From Bacteroidales bacterium (GTDB lineage: Bacteria > Bacteroidota > Bacteroidia > Bacteroidales > P3), in assembly GCA_017647785.1 (NCBI GenBank), contig JAGCJW010000004.1, positions 1-64,000 on the forward strand: DNA of 64,000 nucleotides. Direction: 5' to 3'. The notes beneath the pieces are model-generated. The model ran no database searches, was not told where the DNA came from, and saw nothing but the letters and a program-made list of their open reading frames with translations. Below are positions 51,267-61,400 of this stretch, piece by piece; the first letter of the stretch is position 1; every line of letters starts with the position of its first letter. The position numbers and the translations under genes are program-made.

Positions 51267-52589
51267 TTATAAACTCTCTCCAAATAAAGTTGCAGATGTA
51301 CAAGATGTTACTTTTACTTGTACATAATCTCCTATTTTAAAGTCCTTCCTATCAAAAATTACAACTTTATTTTGAGAATTTCTTCCAAATAATTGTTCTT
51401 TACTACGCTTACTTTCTCCTTCAATCAATACCTCAAACACTTTTCCAATATCTCTTTGATTACTTTCAAGAGATAATTTTCTTTGCAAGTCAATTATTTC
51501 TTCTAATCTTCTAGTTTTTTCTTCGTAAGCAATATCATCTTCATATTTCTTCGCAGCTAAAGTATTCGAACGTTGAGAATAATTGAACATAAAAGCAGAA
51601 TCATAACCGACCCAACTCATCATATCTAATGTATCTTGATGGTCCTCTATTGTTTCTGTACAAAATCCAGCTATAATATCTGTTGAAATACCACAATCCT
51701 TGATAGTATTCTTTATAGCAGTAATTTTATTCATATAATCTTCCCTTGTATACTTTCTATTCATGAGTTTTAGCATTCTCGTACTACCAGATTGCAAAGG
51801 AAGATGAATAAACTTACAAATATTATCGTATTTCGCTATTGTATCTAAAAGCTCTTGTGAAATATCTTTAGGGTGGGATGTTGAGAATCTTATTCTTAAT
51901 AAAGGACTAACTTCTGCAACCAAAGCTATTAATTTAGCAAAATTTATTTCATTTTCTTGCCCTTTATTCCAAATATAAGAATTTACATTTTGTCCTAAAA
52001 GAGTTACTTCTCTATACCCTTTATTAAATAAATCCTGAGCTTCAGCAATGATAGTTTGTGGGTCTCTACTACGTTCTCTTCCTCTTGTGTAAGGCACTAC
52101 ACAATACGAGCAGAAATTCTCGCATCCTCTCATTATAGAAATAAAAGCTGTTACTCCATTTGTATCTAATTTAATAGGAGTAATATCTGCATAAGTTTCT
52201 TCTTCAGAAAGAACTGCAGATATATATGACTGTTTATTTTTTTCTACATTCTTCAATAAAGAAGGAATATCTCTATAAGAATCTGGCCCAACAACTATAT
52301 CCACCTTATTTTCTTCAACTAATTGATTTTGTAAACGTTCTGCCATACAACCTAAAACACCAACTCTGAGCCAACTTTTTTTCTTTTTAAGATAATCAAA
52401 CTCCGTAAGACGTTTTTTAACTCTTTGTTCTGCGTTCTCTCTTATAGAACAAGTGTTCACTAATATCAAATCTGCTTCAGCAATATCAGTAGTCATTTCA
52501 TAATTATCATCTTTTAATATAGATGCTACTACTTCGCTATCTGCTTGATTCATCTGACAACCATATGTCTCTATATATGCCCTCTTCAT
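51267..52589 (-). CDS. miaB: tRNA-2-methylthio-N6-dimethylallyladenosine synthase
   Basis: 440 residues. N-terminal UPF0004 (YIETYGCQMNQADSE), the radical SAM motif CENFCSYC, and a C-terminal TRAM domain. It adds the methylthio group to i6A37 of tRNAs. It overlaps the sirtuin gene by 4 bases. Confidence 0.96.
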   Translation of the reverse strand: MKRAYIETYGCQMNQADSEVVASILKDDNYEMTTDIAEADLILVNTCSIRENAEQRVKKRLTEFDYLKKKKSWLRVGVLGCMAERLQNQLVEENKVDIVVGPDSYRDIPSLLKNVEKNKQSYISAVLSEEETYADITPIKLDTNGVTAFISIMRGCENFCSYCVVPYTRGRERSRDPQTIIAEAQDLFNKGYREVTLLGQNVNSYIWNKGQENEINFAKLIALVAEVSPLLRIRFSTSHPKDISQELLDTIAKYDNICKFIHLPLQSGSTRMLKLMNRKYTREDYMNKITAIKNTIKDCGISTDIIAGFCTETIEDHQDTLDMMSWVGYDSAFMFNYSQRSNTLAAKKYEDDIAYEEKTRRLEEIIDLQRKLSLESNQRDIGKVFEVLIEGESKRSKEQLFGRNSQNKVVIFDRKDFKIGDYVQVKVTSCTSATLFGESL

Positions 52590-53275
52590 AAATAAGTATC
52601 TAATATTTCATCTACTACTTGTTTTACTCCAATACCTGCTTTTTGTTTCACAAAAACAATATTCTTATCAGTAATATTAACTGTATTTGGGTCAACAAGA
52701 TATTTTTTACAATTCTTTTTAGTATAATGCAAAAGCCCTGCTGCTGGATAAACATTAAGACTTGTTCCTATTATTATCATTATATCAGCTTGTTCACATA
52801 AAGCAATAGCAGGTTCAATATTTGGAACAGTCTCTCCGAACCAGACAATATATGGTCTTAATGGTTTTCCATAATTATCTTTCATCTCCTCAGTAAGCTC
52901 CCAACCATCAAGAAATCTTACATCATTAGAATCTATTTCACTACAAACTTTCTTTAATTCCCCATGTAAATGTAAAACATTTTTGCAACCAGATCTTTCA
53001 TGTAAATCATCTACATTTTGAGTTATTATATGTAAATCAAAATCTTTTTCTAATCGCAACAATTGTTTATGTCCTTCATTAGGCTCTACATTACATAATT
53101 CTTTTCGTCTTTGATTATAAAAACTTCTAACCAAATTAGGATTTCTTCTCCACGCATCAAAGGTTGCAACATCTTCAACTCTGTGATTTTCCCACAAACC
53201 ATCGCTATCTCGAAACGTTTTGATGCCACTTTCTTGACTTATTCCTGCACCTGTTAAAACTACTATCTTTTTCAT
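52586..53275 (-). CDS. cobB: NAD-dependent protein deacylase, sirtuin without the Zn tetrad
   Basis: 229 residues. NAD-binding GAGISQESGIKTFRDSDGLW, TQNVDDLHERSG and the catalytic His in LHLHGELKKVC. After the HG motif only one Cys is visible where the zinc module's four would lie, so the usual Zn site is missing. Class III sirtuins of this kind deacylate lysines. Located between the DUF2520 gene and miaB. Confidence 0.88.
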   Translation of the reverse strand: MKKIVVLTGAGISQESGIKTFRDSDGLWENHRVEDVATFDAWRRNPNLVRSFYNQRRKELCNVEPNEGHKQLLRLEKDFDLHIITQNVDDLHERSGCKNVLHLHGELKKVCSEIDSNDVRFLDGWELTEEMKDNYGKPLRPYIVWFGETVPNIEPAIALCEQADIMIIIGTSLNVYPAAGLLHYTKKNCKKYLVDPNTVNITDKNIVFVKQKAGIGVKQVVDEILDTYL

Positions 53276-53277
53276 AA

Positions 53278-54000
53278 TTAATCCTTATGATAATCAAGAA
53301 TACTTTTGCTCATTGCAGAATACAATTCACTCTCTCTTGAAGATAATTTATCAATATGACGATTCATTATATTAAAATCCCCTCTTATTGCTGGGCCTGT
53401 CTGCAATGAAAATATATCATCAGAAGTTTTTATATTTTCTATCGTTCTATCAATAATAGGAAATAACATTTCAAAAGGAATATTATTTTTCTCCAAAATT
53501 TCTTTTGAAATACCAAACAAATGATTTGTAAAATTATTTGCAAAGACTGCTGCTATATGAAGAAATTGTCTCTGTTCATCAGAAATAAAACAAGTCAAAG
53601 GAGAAAGATTTTCTGCAAACTCTTTTACGCATTCCAAATATTCTTCATTATTTACATAAAAACACAAAGGAACTTTTGAAAAATCAATATCCTTTTTCTT
53701 ATTTAATGACTGCAAAGGATAAAGACAACCATAATTAACTGCTCTTTGTGATAAAATTTCTGTTTGAGTAAATCCCGATGTATGCAACAATAATCCTTCA
53801 ACATTCGGCAATTTATTTAAAACCTCTTTTATCGCATCATCTTTTACTGCAATTATAACAACATCACTTTCCACATCTTTTAAAATAAAATCTCTACGTG
53901 AAGGAATAATTTTCACATCATATCCATTCTCTTTCATTATTTTGTGATAATGAAAAGCGACATTGCCACTTCCTATTATATTGATAGTTCTTATTTTCAC
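53278..54000 (-). CDS. Rossmann-fold DUF2520 protein
   Basis: 240 residues. The N-terminal NAD(P)-binding motif IIGSGNVAFHYHKIM and the C-terminal helical DUF2520 part (about 130-235, FLHIAAVFANNFTNHLF) recall ketopantoate reductase-like proteins of unknown substrate. It overlaps gltX by one base, so it is translated with it. Confidence 0.82.
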   Translation of the reverse strand: MKIRTINIIGSGNVAFHYHKIMKENGYDVKIIPSRRDFILKDVESDVVIIAVKDDAIKEVLNKLPNVEGLLLHTSGFTQTEILSQRAVNYGCLYPLQSLNKKKDIDFSKVPLCFYVNNEEYLECVKEFAENLSPLTCFISDEQRQFLHIAAVFANNFTNHLFGISKEILEKNNIPFEMLFPIIDRTIENIKTSDDIFSLQTGPAIRGDFNIMNRHIDKLSSRESELYSAMSKSILDYHKD

Positions 54001-55532
54001 TATAAGCTTATCTTTTCTGCTGCTATCTTTATTCTAGATATAATTTCTTGTTTGCCCAATATCTTCATTATATCTACCATATTAACACCTTTAGTGTCTC
54101 CAACCACAGCTAAACGAATTGAGTTCATGATTTGTCCCATATTCAATTCGTTTTCTGATATATATTTCATCAAGAACTCTTCTGCATCATCAGCCCAAGA
54201 AAAATTATCCTCTATTACACTCATTCTCTCAGCTATAATACATAGTCTTTCGCTTGTTCCTTCTTTCCAACGTTTCTTTAGAGCTTTTTCAGCATAAGAT
54301 TCTGGAGCCATAAAGAAATAATCGCTGTTATCCCAAATATCTTTTACAAAATTACATCTTTCTTTTACCAACCCAACTATGCTTTTTACCTTATCCAAAG
54401 AAGCGTCTATATTTCTTTCTTTTAAATCTTTTATAAACTCTTGAGCCAACACTTCATCATCTACTTTTTGTAAATATTGATGATTAAACCATTTAGCTTT
54501 TTCCAAATCGAATTTAGCTCCGTGTTTAGAAATTCTGTCTATAGAGAATATTGCAACCAATTCATTTAATGAAAATATTTCTTGCTCAGTGCCAGAATTC
54601 CACCCCAATAAAGCTAACATATTTATAACAGCTTCTGGTAAGTATCCACTTTCTCTATATCCGGAAGAAATTTCTTTTGATTTTGGGTCAGTCCATTGTA
54701 ATGGGAATACAGGGAAACCTAATCTATCACCATCTCTTTTTGATAATTTCCCATTACCATCTGGTTTTAAAAGCAATGGTAAGTGTGCAAATTGAGGCAT
54801 AGTGTCTTCCCAACCAAATGCTTTATATAACATAACATGTAAAGGACAAGATGGCAACCATTCTTCCCCTCTAATAACATGAGAAATACACATCAAATGG
54901 TCATCAACTATATTAGCCAAGTGATATGTTGGCATTCCGTCTGATTTATATAACACCTTATCATCTAACAAAGAAGAATTCATTTTAACATGTCCTCTTA
55001 TCAAATCATCAAGATGAATATCTTCGTTTTCTGGGAATTTAAATCTTATAACATACGCTACTCCTTGATTTAATAAATCTTCTACTTCTTCTTTTGAAAG
55101 AGATAAAGAGTTTCTTAGCCATTTTCTTGTGTTACAATCATATTGAAAGTTTTTCTTTTCACTTTCATATTGTTTTCTTAAAACATCTAACTCTTCAGGA
55201 GTATCAAAAGCATAGTACGCCCAACCTTTTTCCACAAGTTCCAATGCGTACTTTTTATATAATTCTTTTCTATCAGATTGTTTGTAAGGTCCGTATTCTC
55301 CTCCTATTCCTACACCTTCATCAAATTTTAAACCTAACCATTTAAATGATTCTACTATATAATCCTCTGCTCCTTCAACAAATCTTGTTTGGTCAGTATC
55401 CTCTATTCTTAAAATAAAATCTCCGCCATTTTGTTTGGCAAATAAATAATTATACAAAGCCGTTCTCACTCCACCAATGTGCAATGGGCCTGTTGGAGAA
55501 GGGGCAAATCTAACTCTTACTTTTCTTTCCAT
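54000..55532 (-). CDS. gltX: glutamyl-tRNA synthetase
   Basis: 510 residues. HIGH signature [22 protein letters not shown] and KMSKS equivalent KLSKRDG. It charges tRNA-Glu, whose gene lies at 2.5 kb. First gene of an operon that continues through DUF2520, cobB, miaB, wza, wzc and a radical SAM gene. A TATTTTTG box at 55560-55567 may be its -7 element. Confidence 0.97.
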   Translation of the reverse strand: MERKVRVRFAPSPTGPLHIGGVRTALYNYLFAKQNGGDFILRIEDTDQTRFVEGAEDYIVESFKWLGLKFDEGVGIGGEYGPYKQSDRKELYKKYALELVEKGWAYYAFDTPEELDVLRKQYESEKKNFQYDCNTRKWLRNSLSLSKEEVEDLLNQGVAYVIRFKFPENEDIHLDDLIRGHVKMNSSLLDDKVLYKSDGMPTYHLANIVDDHLMCISHVIRGEEWLPSCPLHVMLYKAFGWEDTMPQFAHLPLLLKPDGNGKLSKRDGDRLGFPVFPLQWTDPKSKEISSGYRESGYLPEAVINMLALLGWNSGTEQEIFSLNELVAIFSIDRISKHGAKFDLEKAKWFNHQYLQKVDDEVLAQEFIKDLKERNIDASLDKVKSIVGLVKERCNFVKDIWDNSDYFFMAPESYAEKALKKRWKEGTSERLCIIAERMSVIEDNFSWADDAEEFLMKYISENELNMGQIMNSIRLAVVGDTKGVNMVDIMKILGKQEIISRIKIAAEKISL

Positions 55533-55601
55533 TTTTATTATTTCTATTTTATCAAACTACAAAAATACAAAAAATTATTTTTTTATTTTGATTTTCAATT
55601 A

Positions 55602-55682
55602 ATATATTCAAGTTTCTGTCAACGAAAATCAAGTTTTAGAAAAATAAAACTTGATTATAATAATCCATTTCTTTGATTTTAA
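55602..55682 (+). repeat. 21-base-pitch array across a gene end
   Basis: Core words CAAGTTTCTG (C 55609), CAAGTTTTAG (C 55630), CTTGATTA (C 55650) and CTTTGATTTT (C 55671) are 21, 20 and 21 bases apart. The last two units lie in the final codons of the 986-residue gene and the middle pair forms its terminator hairpin. Confidence 0.5.
55627..55656 (-). terminator. hairpin containing a stop codon
   Basis: AATCAAGTTTTA (55627-55638) pairs with TAAAACTTGATT (55645-55656), 12 bp, loop GAAAAA. The TAA stop codon of the upstream gene is at 55636-55638, inside the stem. On the - strand TTTTCGTTG follows. Confidence 0.6.
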
Positions 55683-58596
55683 TATTCAAAATAAAGCAAC
55701 CTTCCTTTGGAATCTTTATTTGATTTGTTTTAGACTCTGCAACCGCTATTCCTTTTGTGTCATATAACACAAGTCGCTCAATATCATAATTTGATATTAC
55801 TTCAAGTAAATCTCTATTCTGAAGAATTTTGTAATTTGAAATATTATTAGGTTGTGCTATATCCTGATAAAAGGAATATAATTTTAGAGTTAAAGTTTTT
55901 TCTTCATCATCAATATGAGAAGTAAACTCATAAAGACTATCTTGAACGAAATCAATTAATAATTCATTGTTTATGTCATATAATTCTGCTCTTAAGACAT
56001 TTTGTGGAATAGAATTAACCCTCAACTCGTAATCAGCAATATTCTTTGTAATATAAGTTATTGGAATAATTATAGAGTCTTCCCACAAAGGTAAAGAAAC
56101 TATAGACAATTCTTTTCCACAAAAAGTTGAATATAAATCAGGTGCAGTGCCAAAACTATGAAGTTTATATACATCAAACTCATCTATACTTTGAGTGACA
56201 TTTTCTTTAAAATAAATCTTTGCCTCATCTTTTCCTTCATCATAAGAAAGTGTAAAATGTAATTTATTGGTTGCAGACTTAGATTGTGAAGGTTGTTCAA
56301 GTGCTTCTCTATGAATTTTCAATAAATTTTCATTAGACTCAACTTTTGTCATAAAACCACTAAAAGGAGGTATTATAAAATCTAAAGGCTCATTTGGATT
56401 ATATGGAATATATTCTCCAGTTGAAGGAGTAAGTAACCACATTCCTGCTATGTTATTTGTAGAAAAATTAGAACGTTTAACAGAAAACGGATAAGGATTT
56501 GCACAAAGATGATAACCATTACCACTTTGTTGCGTGAAAGATGCGTTATTCAAAAGTTCTAATTCAGCTTCTAAAAATAATTCACCTTGCCAATTCAATT
56601 CTTTACATTGTGAATAAGCTACTAAATACCCCAAATTTTGTTTGAAGAAATTTTCATCTATAATATTTTCATCATATTCTACCCAAGCTACATCAGAAAA
56701 ATTCTCTCTAAAGTAATACAAATCATCATTCGCTTCTTTATTAAAACTATTTGCAATTTCATTACGAGTTTTTCCTTCTATACTTATAGGCAATCCAAAA
56801 AATGTCAACCCATTTTCACCAAAAGTATATGCTGAAAAATACGGATTAACAATGGCTTTACCTATTAAAATATTACCATTGCTTATTATTTCTGATTTAT
56901 TTGTAGTATCGCAAGTAGAATACTCTGATTTCAAAACTAATTCTGCACATTCTGCAGTTATATTGTCAGGAACATTAATTTTCACTCCTAGTGGCAAAAC
57001 AACCCTATCTAAATAAGTTGGGATTAATCCATTTTGCCAAATATCTGCATTATTCCACTCTCCATCACTTACAGCTGTAATTTCTCTACCCATTCTAAAA
57101 GTTGTAGAAGCAAGTATCTGATTACCTTCTTTTATATCACACTTATACACTCCATCAAAATAAACATCTGTCAATTGAATAGAGTCTTGCTCTACAGACA
57201 AAACTATATTTGATAAATTATAATTTGTTAGTGGAAAGTCCATTACATGAGCACCAAGAATAGAATTAAGAATCGCTGTATCATATTCGCTTATATTCCA
57301 TTCGTCATAAACAGTGTTAATATCTACAGGATTATTCTTTCTTCCACATCTAACATTTGGTTTCCTAAGTAAAATAGAATTTGCATAAGAAGAAGGTGAT
57401 GACATTAACATTCCAAACAAATCAATAGTATCATAAGTAGTTTCAGTAATTTTTTTCAAAATAATATAAGAATCATTGCCTCCAGAAAAACCTCCGTGGG
57501 ACTTACATGGATAAACAATCAAGTTAGAATCTTGAGGAGAAATTTTTGAATTGAGTGCAATTAAAATACAAGAATTAGATTTTATACTATCGTTTTCAAA
57601 AAAGGTATATCGCAAAGGATTTGCACTTAAAATTGTTGAATTATTATAACCTACAAATTCATAATCCTTTAAACAAATATCTCTTTCTGTTGGGTTATAT
57701 ATTTCAACAACATTAATATTAGTTGTCGAGGCTACTTTTGAAATCAATAAATCATCTGATGCATTAGACACAGAATCTACTGAAAACGAGAAAGTTTGTA
57801 AAGGATTATTATTTATCCATGACAAAGAAACTGTATATGCATTTTCTATTTGAGAAGATAAATTTTCTATTTGTTTTTTAGTTGTAAAGAAAAAAGTATT
57901 CGCTAACGTTGAATCGGAGTTCAAAATCTCTATATAATATTTTGTATTTGGTGTAAGTCCTTGCAAACAAAGAAGATTACTATCATTAAGAGTATAAGGA
58001 ACTATTTCTCTTGGAGTAGTTATTTTAATGTCATCTATTAACAATGTATTGCCTTCACCTTCTATCTTACCAAACTCTACAAAAGATAGATTAGATAAAT
58101 AAATAAACTTTATACTATCTGCATTTTTCTTTAAATGAAAAACTGTATCTCTAACCGTAAGTTGAGATTTAGAATCCCCATTCTTTACGCGAAAAGACAT
58201 TTGTGAATTATTAGGAATATCTAACAAAGGAGTTCTAAATTTAGACGTAGAATACTGTAAATTACATGCATTATCAGAAGTTGGTTTTAAATTTCTAACC
58301 CTAGTTCCTGACATTTGAGTCATAGAATTTGGAAGTAACGTTAATATGTTTTCATCCCCTATTTTTGTAGCTGTTCCTAAAAATCCTCCTCTTGAAAAAT
58401 TCGAGAAATCTTCTTCAAATAATAAAGTGTCTTTAAACACGATTACTGTTTGGTTATCAGATAAATTAAGATTAACAACTGTTGTAGTTGCTGTTATTTC
58501 ATAAGTATCTGAATCCAAATTAGTTTGTTCTTGATTTGCAGAAAAAAGAAATAGATTAATAAATAACAGATAAACAAAAATTATACGCTTCCTCAT
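55636..58596 (-). CDS. large secreted protein with lamin tail domain
   Basis: 986 residues with signal peptide (about 1-19). Residues about 60-210 form a jelly-roll-like domain, about 290-400 a lamin tail domain (NVVEIYNPTERDICLKDYEF, SCILIALNSKISPQDSN), and the last 70 residues (YKILQNRDLLEVISNYDIER ... FILNIKI) look like a degenerate type A sorting tail of the type IX system. Probably exported to the cell surface. Follows comM by 18 bases. The domain roles are inferred from patterns only. Confidence 0.65.
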   Translation of the reverse strand: MRKRIIFVYLLFINLFLFSANQEQTNLDSDTYEITATTTVVNLNLSDNQTVIVFKDTLLFEEDFSNFSRGGFLGTATKIGDENILTLLPNSMTQMSGTRVRNLKPTSDNACNLQYSTSKFRTPLLDIPNNSQMSFRVKNGDSKSQLTVRDTVFHLKKNADSIKFIYLSNLSFVEFGKIEGEGNTLLIDDIKITTPREIVPYTLNDSNLLCLQGLTPNTKYYIEILNSDSTLANTFFFTTKKQIENLSSQIENAYTVSLSWINNNPLQTFSFSVDSVSNASDDLLISKVASTTNINVVEIYNPTERDICLKDYEFVGYNNSTILSANPLRYTFFENDSIKSNSCILIALNSKISPQDSNLIVYPCKSHGGFSGGNDSYIILKKITETTYDTIDLFGMLMSSPSSYANSILLRKPNVRCGRKNNPVDINTVYDEWNISEYDTAILNSILGAHVMDFPLTNYNLSNIVLSVEQDSIQLTDVYFDGVYKCDIKEGNQILASTTFRMGREITAVSDGEWNNADIWQNGLIPTYLDRVVLPLGVKINVPDNITAECAELVLKSEYSTCDTTNKSEIISNGNILIGKAIVNPYFSAYTFGENGLTFFGLPISIEGKTRNEIANSFNKEANDDLYYFRENFSDVAWVEYDENIIDENFFKQNLGYLVAYSQCKELNWQGELFLEAELELLNNASFTQQSGNGYHLCANPYPFSVKRSNFSTNNIAGMWLLTPSTGEYIPYNPNEPLDFIIPPFSGFMTKVESNENLLKIHREALEQPSQSKSATNKLHFTLSYDEGKDEAKIYFKENVTQSIDEFDVYKLHSFGTAPDLYSTFCGKELSIVSLPLWEDSIIIPITYITKNIADYELRVNSIPQNVLRAELYDINNELLIDFVQDSLYEFTSHIDDEEKTLTLKLYSFYQDIAQPNNISNYKILQNRDLLEVISNYDIERLVLYDTKGIAVAESKTNQIKIPKEGCFILNIKIKEMDYYNQVLFF

Positions 58597-58614
58597 AATA
58601 TATATATTGAAATA

Positions 58615-60153
58615 TTATCTACCCCAACTTTCTCTATCTAAGTTTCTGTAAGTTATTGCTTCAGCTAAATGAGCATCTTGAATATCTTTACTTTTTTCCA
58701 AGTCTGCAATAGTTCGTGCAACTTTTAATATTCTATCATATGCTCGAGCTGAAAGTCCTAACCTTTCCATTGCATTGCGTAAAAGTGTCATTCCTGAAGG
58801 AGTAATTTTACAGAATTTCTTCATCAAAGCTGTATTCATTTGTGCATTACAATGAATATCAGGGTATTCTTTAAATCTTTCTTGTTGTATTTTTCTTGCT
58901 TCTATTACTCGTTTTCTGATAGTTTCACTTGATTCTCCCTCTTGTAAAGTAGAAAGTTCTTTAAAAGGAACAGGCACTACTTCTAATTGAATATCTATTC
59001 TATCCAATAAAGGGCCAGAAACCTTATTAAGATACTTATTTACAGCACCTAACCCACAAGTACAAGCTTGAGTAGGGTGATTATAATAACCACAAGGGCA
59101 AGGATTCATTGCCGCAACTAACATAAAACTTGCAGGATATTCAGAAGTTTGTTTTGTCCTTGAAATAGTTATCTTTCTTTCTTCCATTGGCTGACGCAAA
59201 ACTTCCAATACATTTCTCTTAAACTCAGGTAATTCATCTAGAAAAAGTACGCCATTATGTGCTAAAGAAATTTCACCTGGATTAGGGTACGTTCCTCCTC
59301 CAACTAAAGCTGTATCACTTATAGTATGGTGAGGATTTCTAAAAGGACGAACAGAGATTATTGATTGAAAATTACTCATTTTGCCTGCAACGGAATGAAT
59401 CTTAGTTGTTTCCAATGCTTCTTCTATTGTCAATGGAGGAAGAATTGATGGTAAACGCTTAGCTAACATAGTTTTACCACTTCCTGGCGAACCTACCATT
59501 ATTATATTGTGACTACCAGCAGCAGCAACTTCCATTGCTCTTTTAACGCTTTCTTGTCCCTTTACGTCAATAAAATCAAATTCATAATTGTCTAAACTTT
59601 TGTCAAATTCCTCTTGGATATCTATAGACGTTCTTTCTAAAGAGTCTTGTCCATCAAAGAAATTAATAACTTCTAAAATATTATCTGCTCCATAGACTTC
59701 CATATCTGTTACAATAGCAGCTTCTTTTGCATTACACTTTGGAAGAATAATTCCTTTAAATCCTTGTTTCTTAGCTTCTAAAGCTATTGGTAAAGCTCCT
59801 TTAATTTTATTAATACTTCCATCAAGAGATAATTCTCCCATGATTATATAATCGGATAACTTATCTGCACGAATTTGTTCTGAAGCTCCAAGTATTCCTA
59901 TTGCTAATGGTAAATCGTATGCTGAACCCTCTTTCTTCAAATCAGCAGGAGCCATATTGATTACTATTTTCTTGCCAGGAATTTTATAACCATAGAAATT
60001 AAGAGCAGAAGCTATTCTTTGCTGACTTTCTTTCACCGCATTGTCTGGCAAACCTACCAAAAGGAAGTTAATACCTTTATCTACATTTACTTCTATTGTA
60101 ATTGTAGTTGCTACTATTCCTGAAATCGCTGAACCATAAACTTTAATCAACAT
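58615..60153 (-). CDS. YifB/ComM-family AAA+ ATPase
   Basis: 512 residues. N-terminal ChlI-like domain (about 20-140), Walker A GSPGSGKTMLAKRL (about 220), Walker B LFLDELPEF, and the Mg-chelatase-like C-terminus with LGLSARAYDRILKVARTIAD. In transformable bacteria ComM assists branch migration of imported DNA. It overlaps the DUF4296 gene by one base. Confidence 0.92.
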   Translation of the reverse strand: MLIKVYGSAISGIVATTITIEVNVDKGINFLLVGLPDNAVKESQQRIASALNFYGYKIPGKKIVINMAPADLKKEGSAYDLPLAIGILGASEQIRADKLSDYIIMGELSLDGSINKIKGALPIALEAKKQGFKGIILPKCNAKEAAIVTDMEVYGADNILEVINFFDGQDSLERTSIDIQEEFDKSLDNYEFDFIDVKGQESVKRAMEVAAAGSHNIIMVGSPGSGKTMLAKRLPSILPPLTIEEALETTKIHSVAGKMSNFQSIISVRPFRNPHHTISDTALVGGGTYPNPGEISLAHNGVLFLDELPEFKRNVLEVLRQPMEERKITISRTKQTSEYPASFMLVAAMNPCPCGYYNHPTQACTCGLGAVNKYLNKVSGPLLDRIDIQLEVVPVPFKELSTLQEGESSETIRKRVIEARKIQQERFKEYPDIHCNAQMNTALMKKFCKITPSGMTLLRNAMERLGLSARAYDRILKVARTIADLEKSKDIQDAHLAEAITYRNLDRESWGR

Positions 60154-60467
60154 TATTCTTTTGCTCTTTTATGTTTTAAACAATTGATTAATTTCTCCAT
60201 TTCTTTTGGATTTGATTTGTAAAAATCTAAACTTGATTGATAAAATTCAAGACTTACATTATGTTTTTTCAAAATATCTGCATTGAATTGTTGCAAAAAT
60301 TCTTCTTGTCCGTTATTATCTGGGTATGAAGTTTGTACAAATGCTTCTGCCTTCTTTGAATCCATTATTATAGAAGCCATTGTTTCTACATCTATATAGG
60401 TTTCCGAGTCTTTACAAGCTGAAAAAACAAGTAAAAATACCAATAAAATAGAGCCTAATCTCTTCAT
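60153..60467 (-). CDS. DUF4296 lipoprotein
   Basis: 104 residues with lipobox FSAC (Cys18), then a helical domain (ETMASIIMDSKKAEAFVQT) that I assign to DUF4296, a Bacteroidota-specific family of unknown role. It overlaps the nucleoside phosphorylase by 4 bases and comM by one. Confidence 0.75.
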   Translation of the reverse strand: MKRLGSILLVFLLVFSACKDSETYIDVETMASIIMDSKKAEAFVQTSYPDNNGQEEFLQQFNADILKKHNVSLEFYQSSLDFYKSNPKEMEKLINCLKHKRAKE

Positions 60468-61339
60468 ATTCTGTCTAATACTAATTTTATTAAATTGTTC
60501 ATTGCAGGGTGATAATCCTCTGCAAACTCCCCTGTTTCTCTATTTGCAATCACATTACATATTGTCAAGACATTGTGTCCTAGATTCTTAGCTAAAGCAT
60601 ATAAAGATGAAGTTTCCATTTCATAATTTGCCGCTTTAACTCCATTGAAAGAAAATCCACCTATTTTTGAATTAATATTTTCATCTGCTAATTCTATTCT
60701 TATTTGTCTGCCTTGTGGACCATAAAAACCAGGTGCTGTAATTGTTATTGCTTTGTGCATATCAAATGCAAGTCTTTCTAAGAGAGAATCACTGCATTGC
60801 ACTCCATATGGACGTGGAAGGTTTGGTAACCAATCCATAAACTCTACAAAAGAATCTGAAAGCTCTTTTATCAATACGTTTTCTTTGTTTTTATAAAAGT
60901 ACATTATGCCATCTATTCCTATAACATACTGAGATGCAATGCATTGCCCAACTCCTATTTCTTTATTGAAACAACCACAAGTACCTATCCTAACTATATT
61001 GAGTTTTCTCTTGTTTTCCAGCTCTTTACGAGTAGCTAAATCTATATTTACACAGGCATCTAATTCCGTAACAACTATATCTATATTATCAACTCCCATT
61101 CCTGTGGAAAGGACTGTTATGGTTTTGCCTTTGTAAACTCCTGTACACGAATATATTTCACGATTTGACGTTTCATATATCTTCTTATCAAAAAAAGAAG
61201 ATATAGTATTAACTCTTGCTGGGTCTCCTACAAGAATAATATTATCTGATACCATTTCCGGTTTTAGGCGTATGTGATACATACTATTATCAGGCGCTAA
61301 AACCAATTCTGAATTCATTAAATTATTTCTTGATTTCAT
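60464..61339 (-). CDS. uridine-phosphorylase-like nucleoside phosphorylase
   Basis: 291 residues. The phosphorylase signatures ILVGDPARVNTISSFF and VLSTGMGVDNIDI are present. Probable substrates are uridine or other nucleosides, with phosphate giving ribose-1-phosphate and base. The ATG at 61339 lies in the repeat array at 61318-61400; an internal ATG at 61318 (MNSELVLAPD) is also possible, since the first seven residues are read from array sequence. Confidence 0.88.
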   Translation of the reverse strand: MKSRNNLMNSELVLAPDNSMYHIRLKPEMVSDNIILVGDPARVNTISSFFDKKIYETSNREIYSCTGVYKGKTITVLSTGMGVDNIDIVVTELDACVNIDLATRKELENKRKLNIVRIGTCGCFNKEIGVGQCIASQYVIGIDGIMYFYKNKENVLIKELSDSFVEFMDWLPNLPRPYGVQCSDSLLERLAFDMHKAITITAPGFYGPQGRQIRIELADENINSKIGGFSFNGVKAANYEMETSSLYALAKNLGHNVLTICNVIANRETGEFAEDYHPAMNNLIKLVLDRI

Positions 61340-61400
61340 TAAATTTATTCTTGAATTAAAAAAAATGTTTCTTTGTTTCAGTTTTACGATTCTTGAATTT
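61318..61400 (+). repeat. 21-base-pitch AT-rich array, four units (best example)
   Basis: TTTCTTGATTTC, ATTCTTGAATTA, TTTCTTTGTTTC and ATTCTTGAATTT have their core C at 61329, 61350, 61371 and 61392, all exactly 21 bases apart. The array fills the whole gap between the dprA stop codon (61399) and the phosphorylase start. No perfect hairpin is formed, so pairing does not explain the spacing. Confidence 0.7.
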
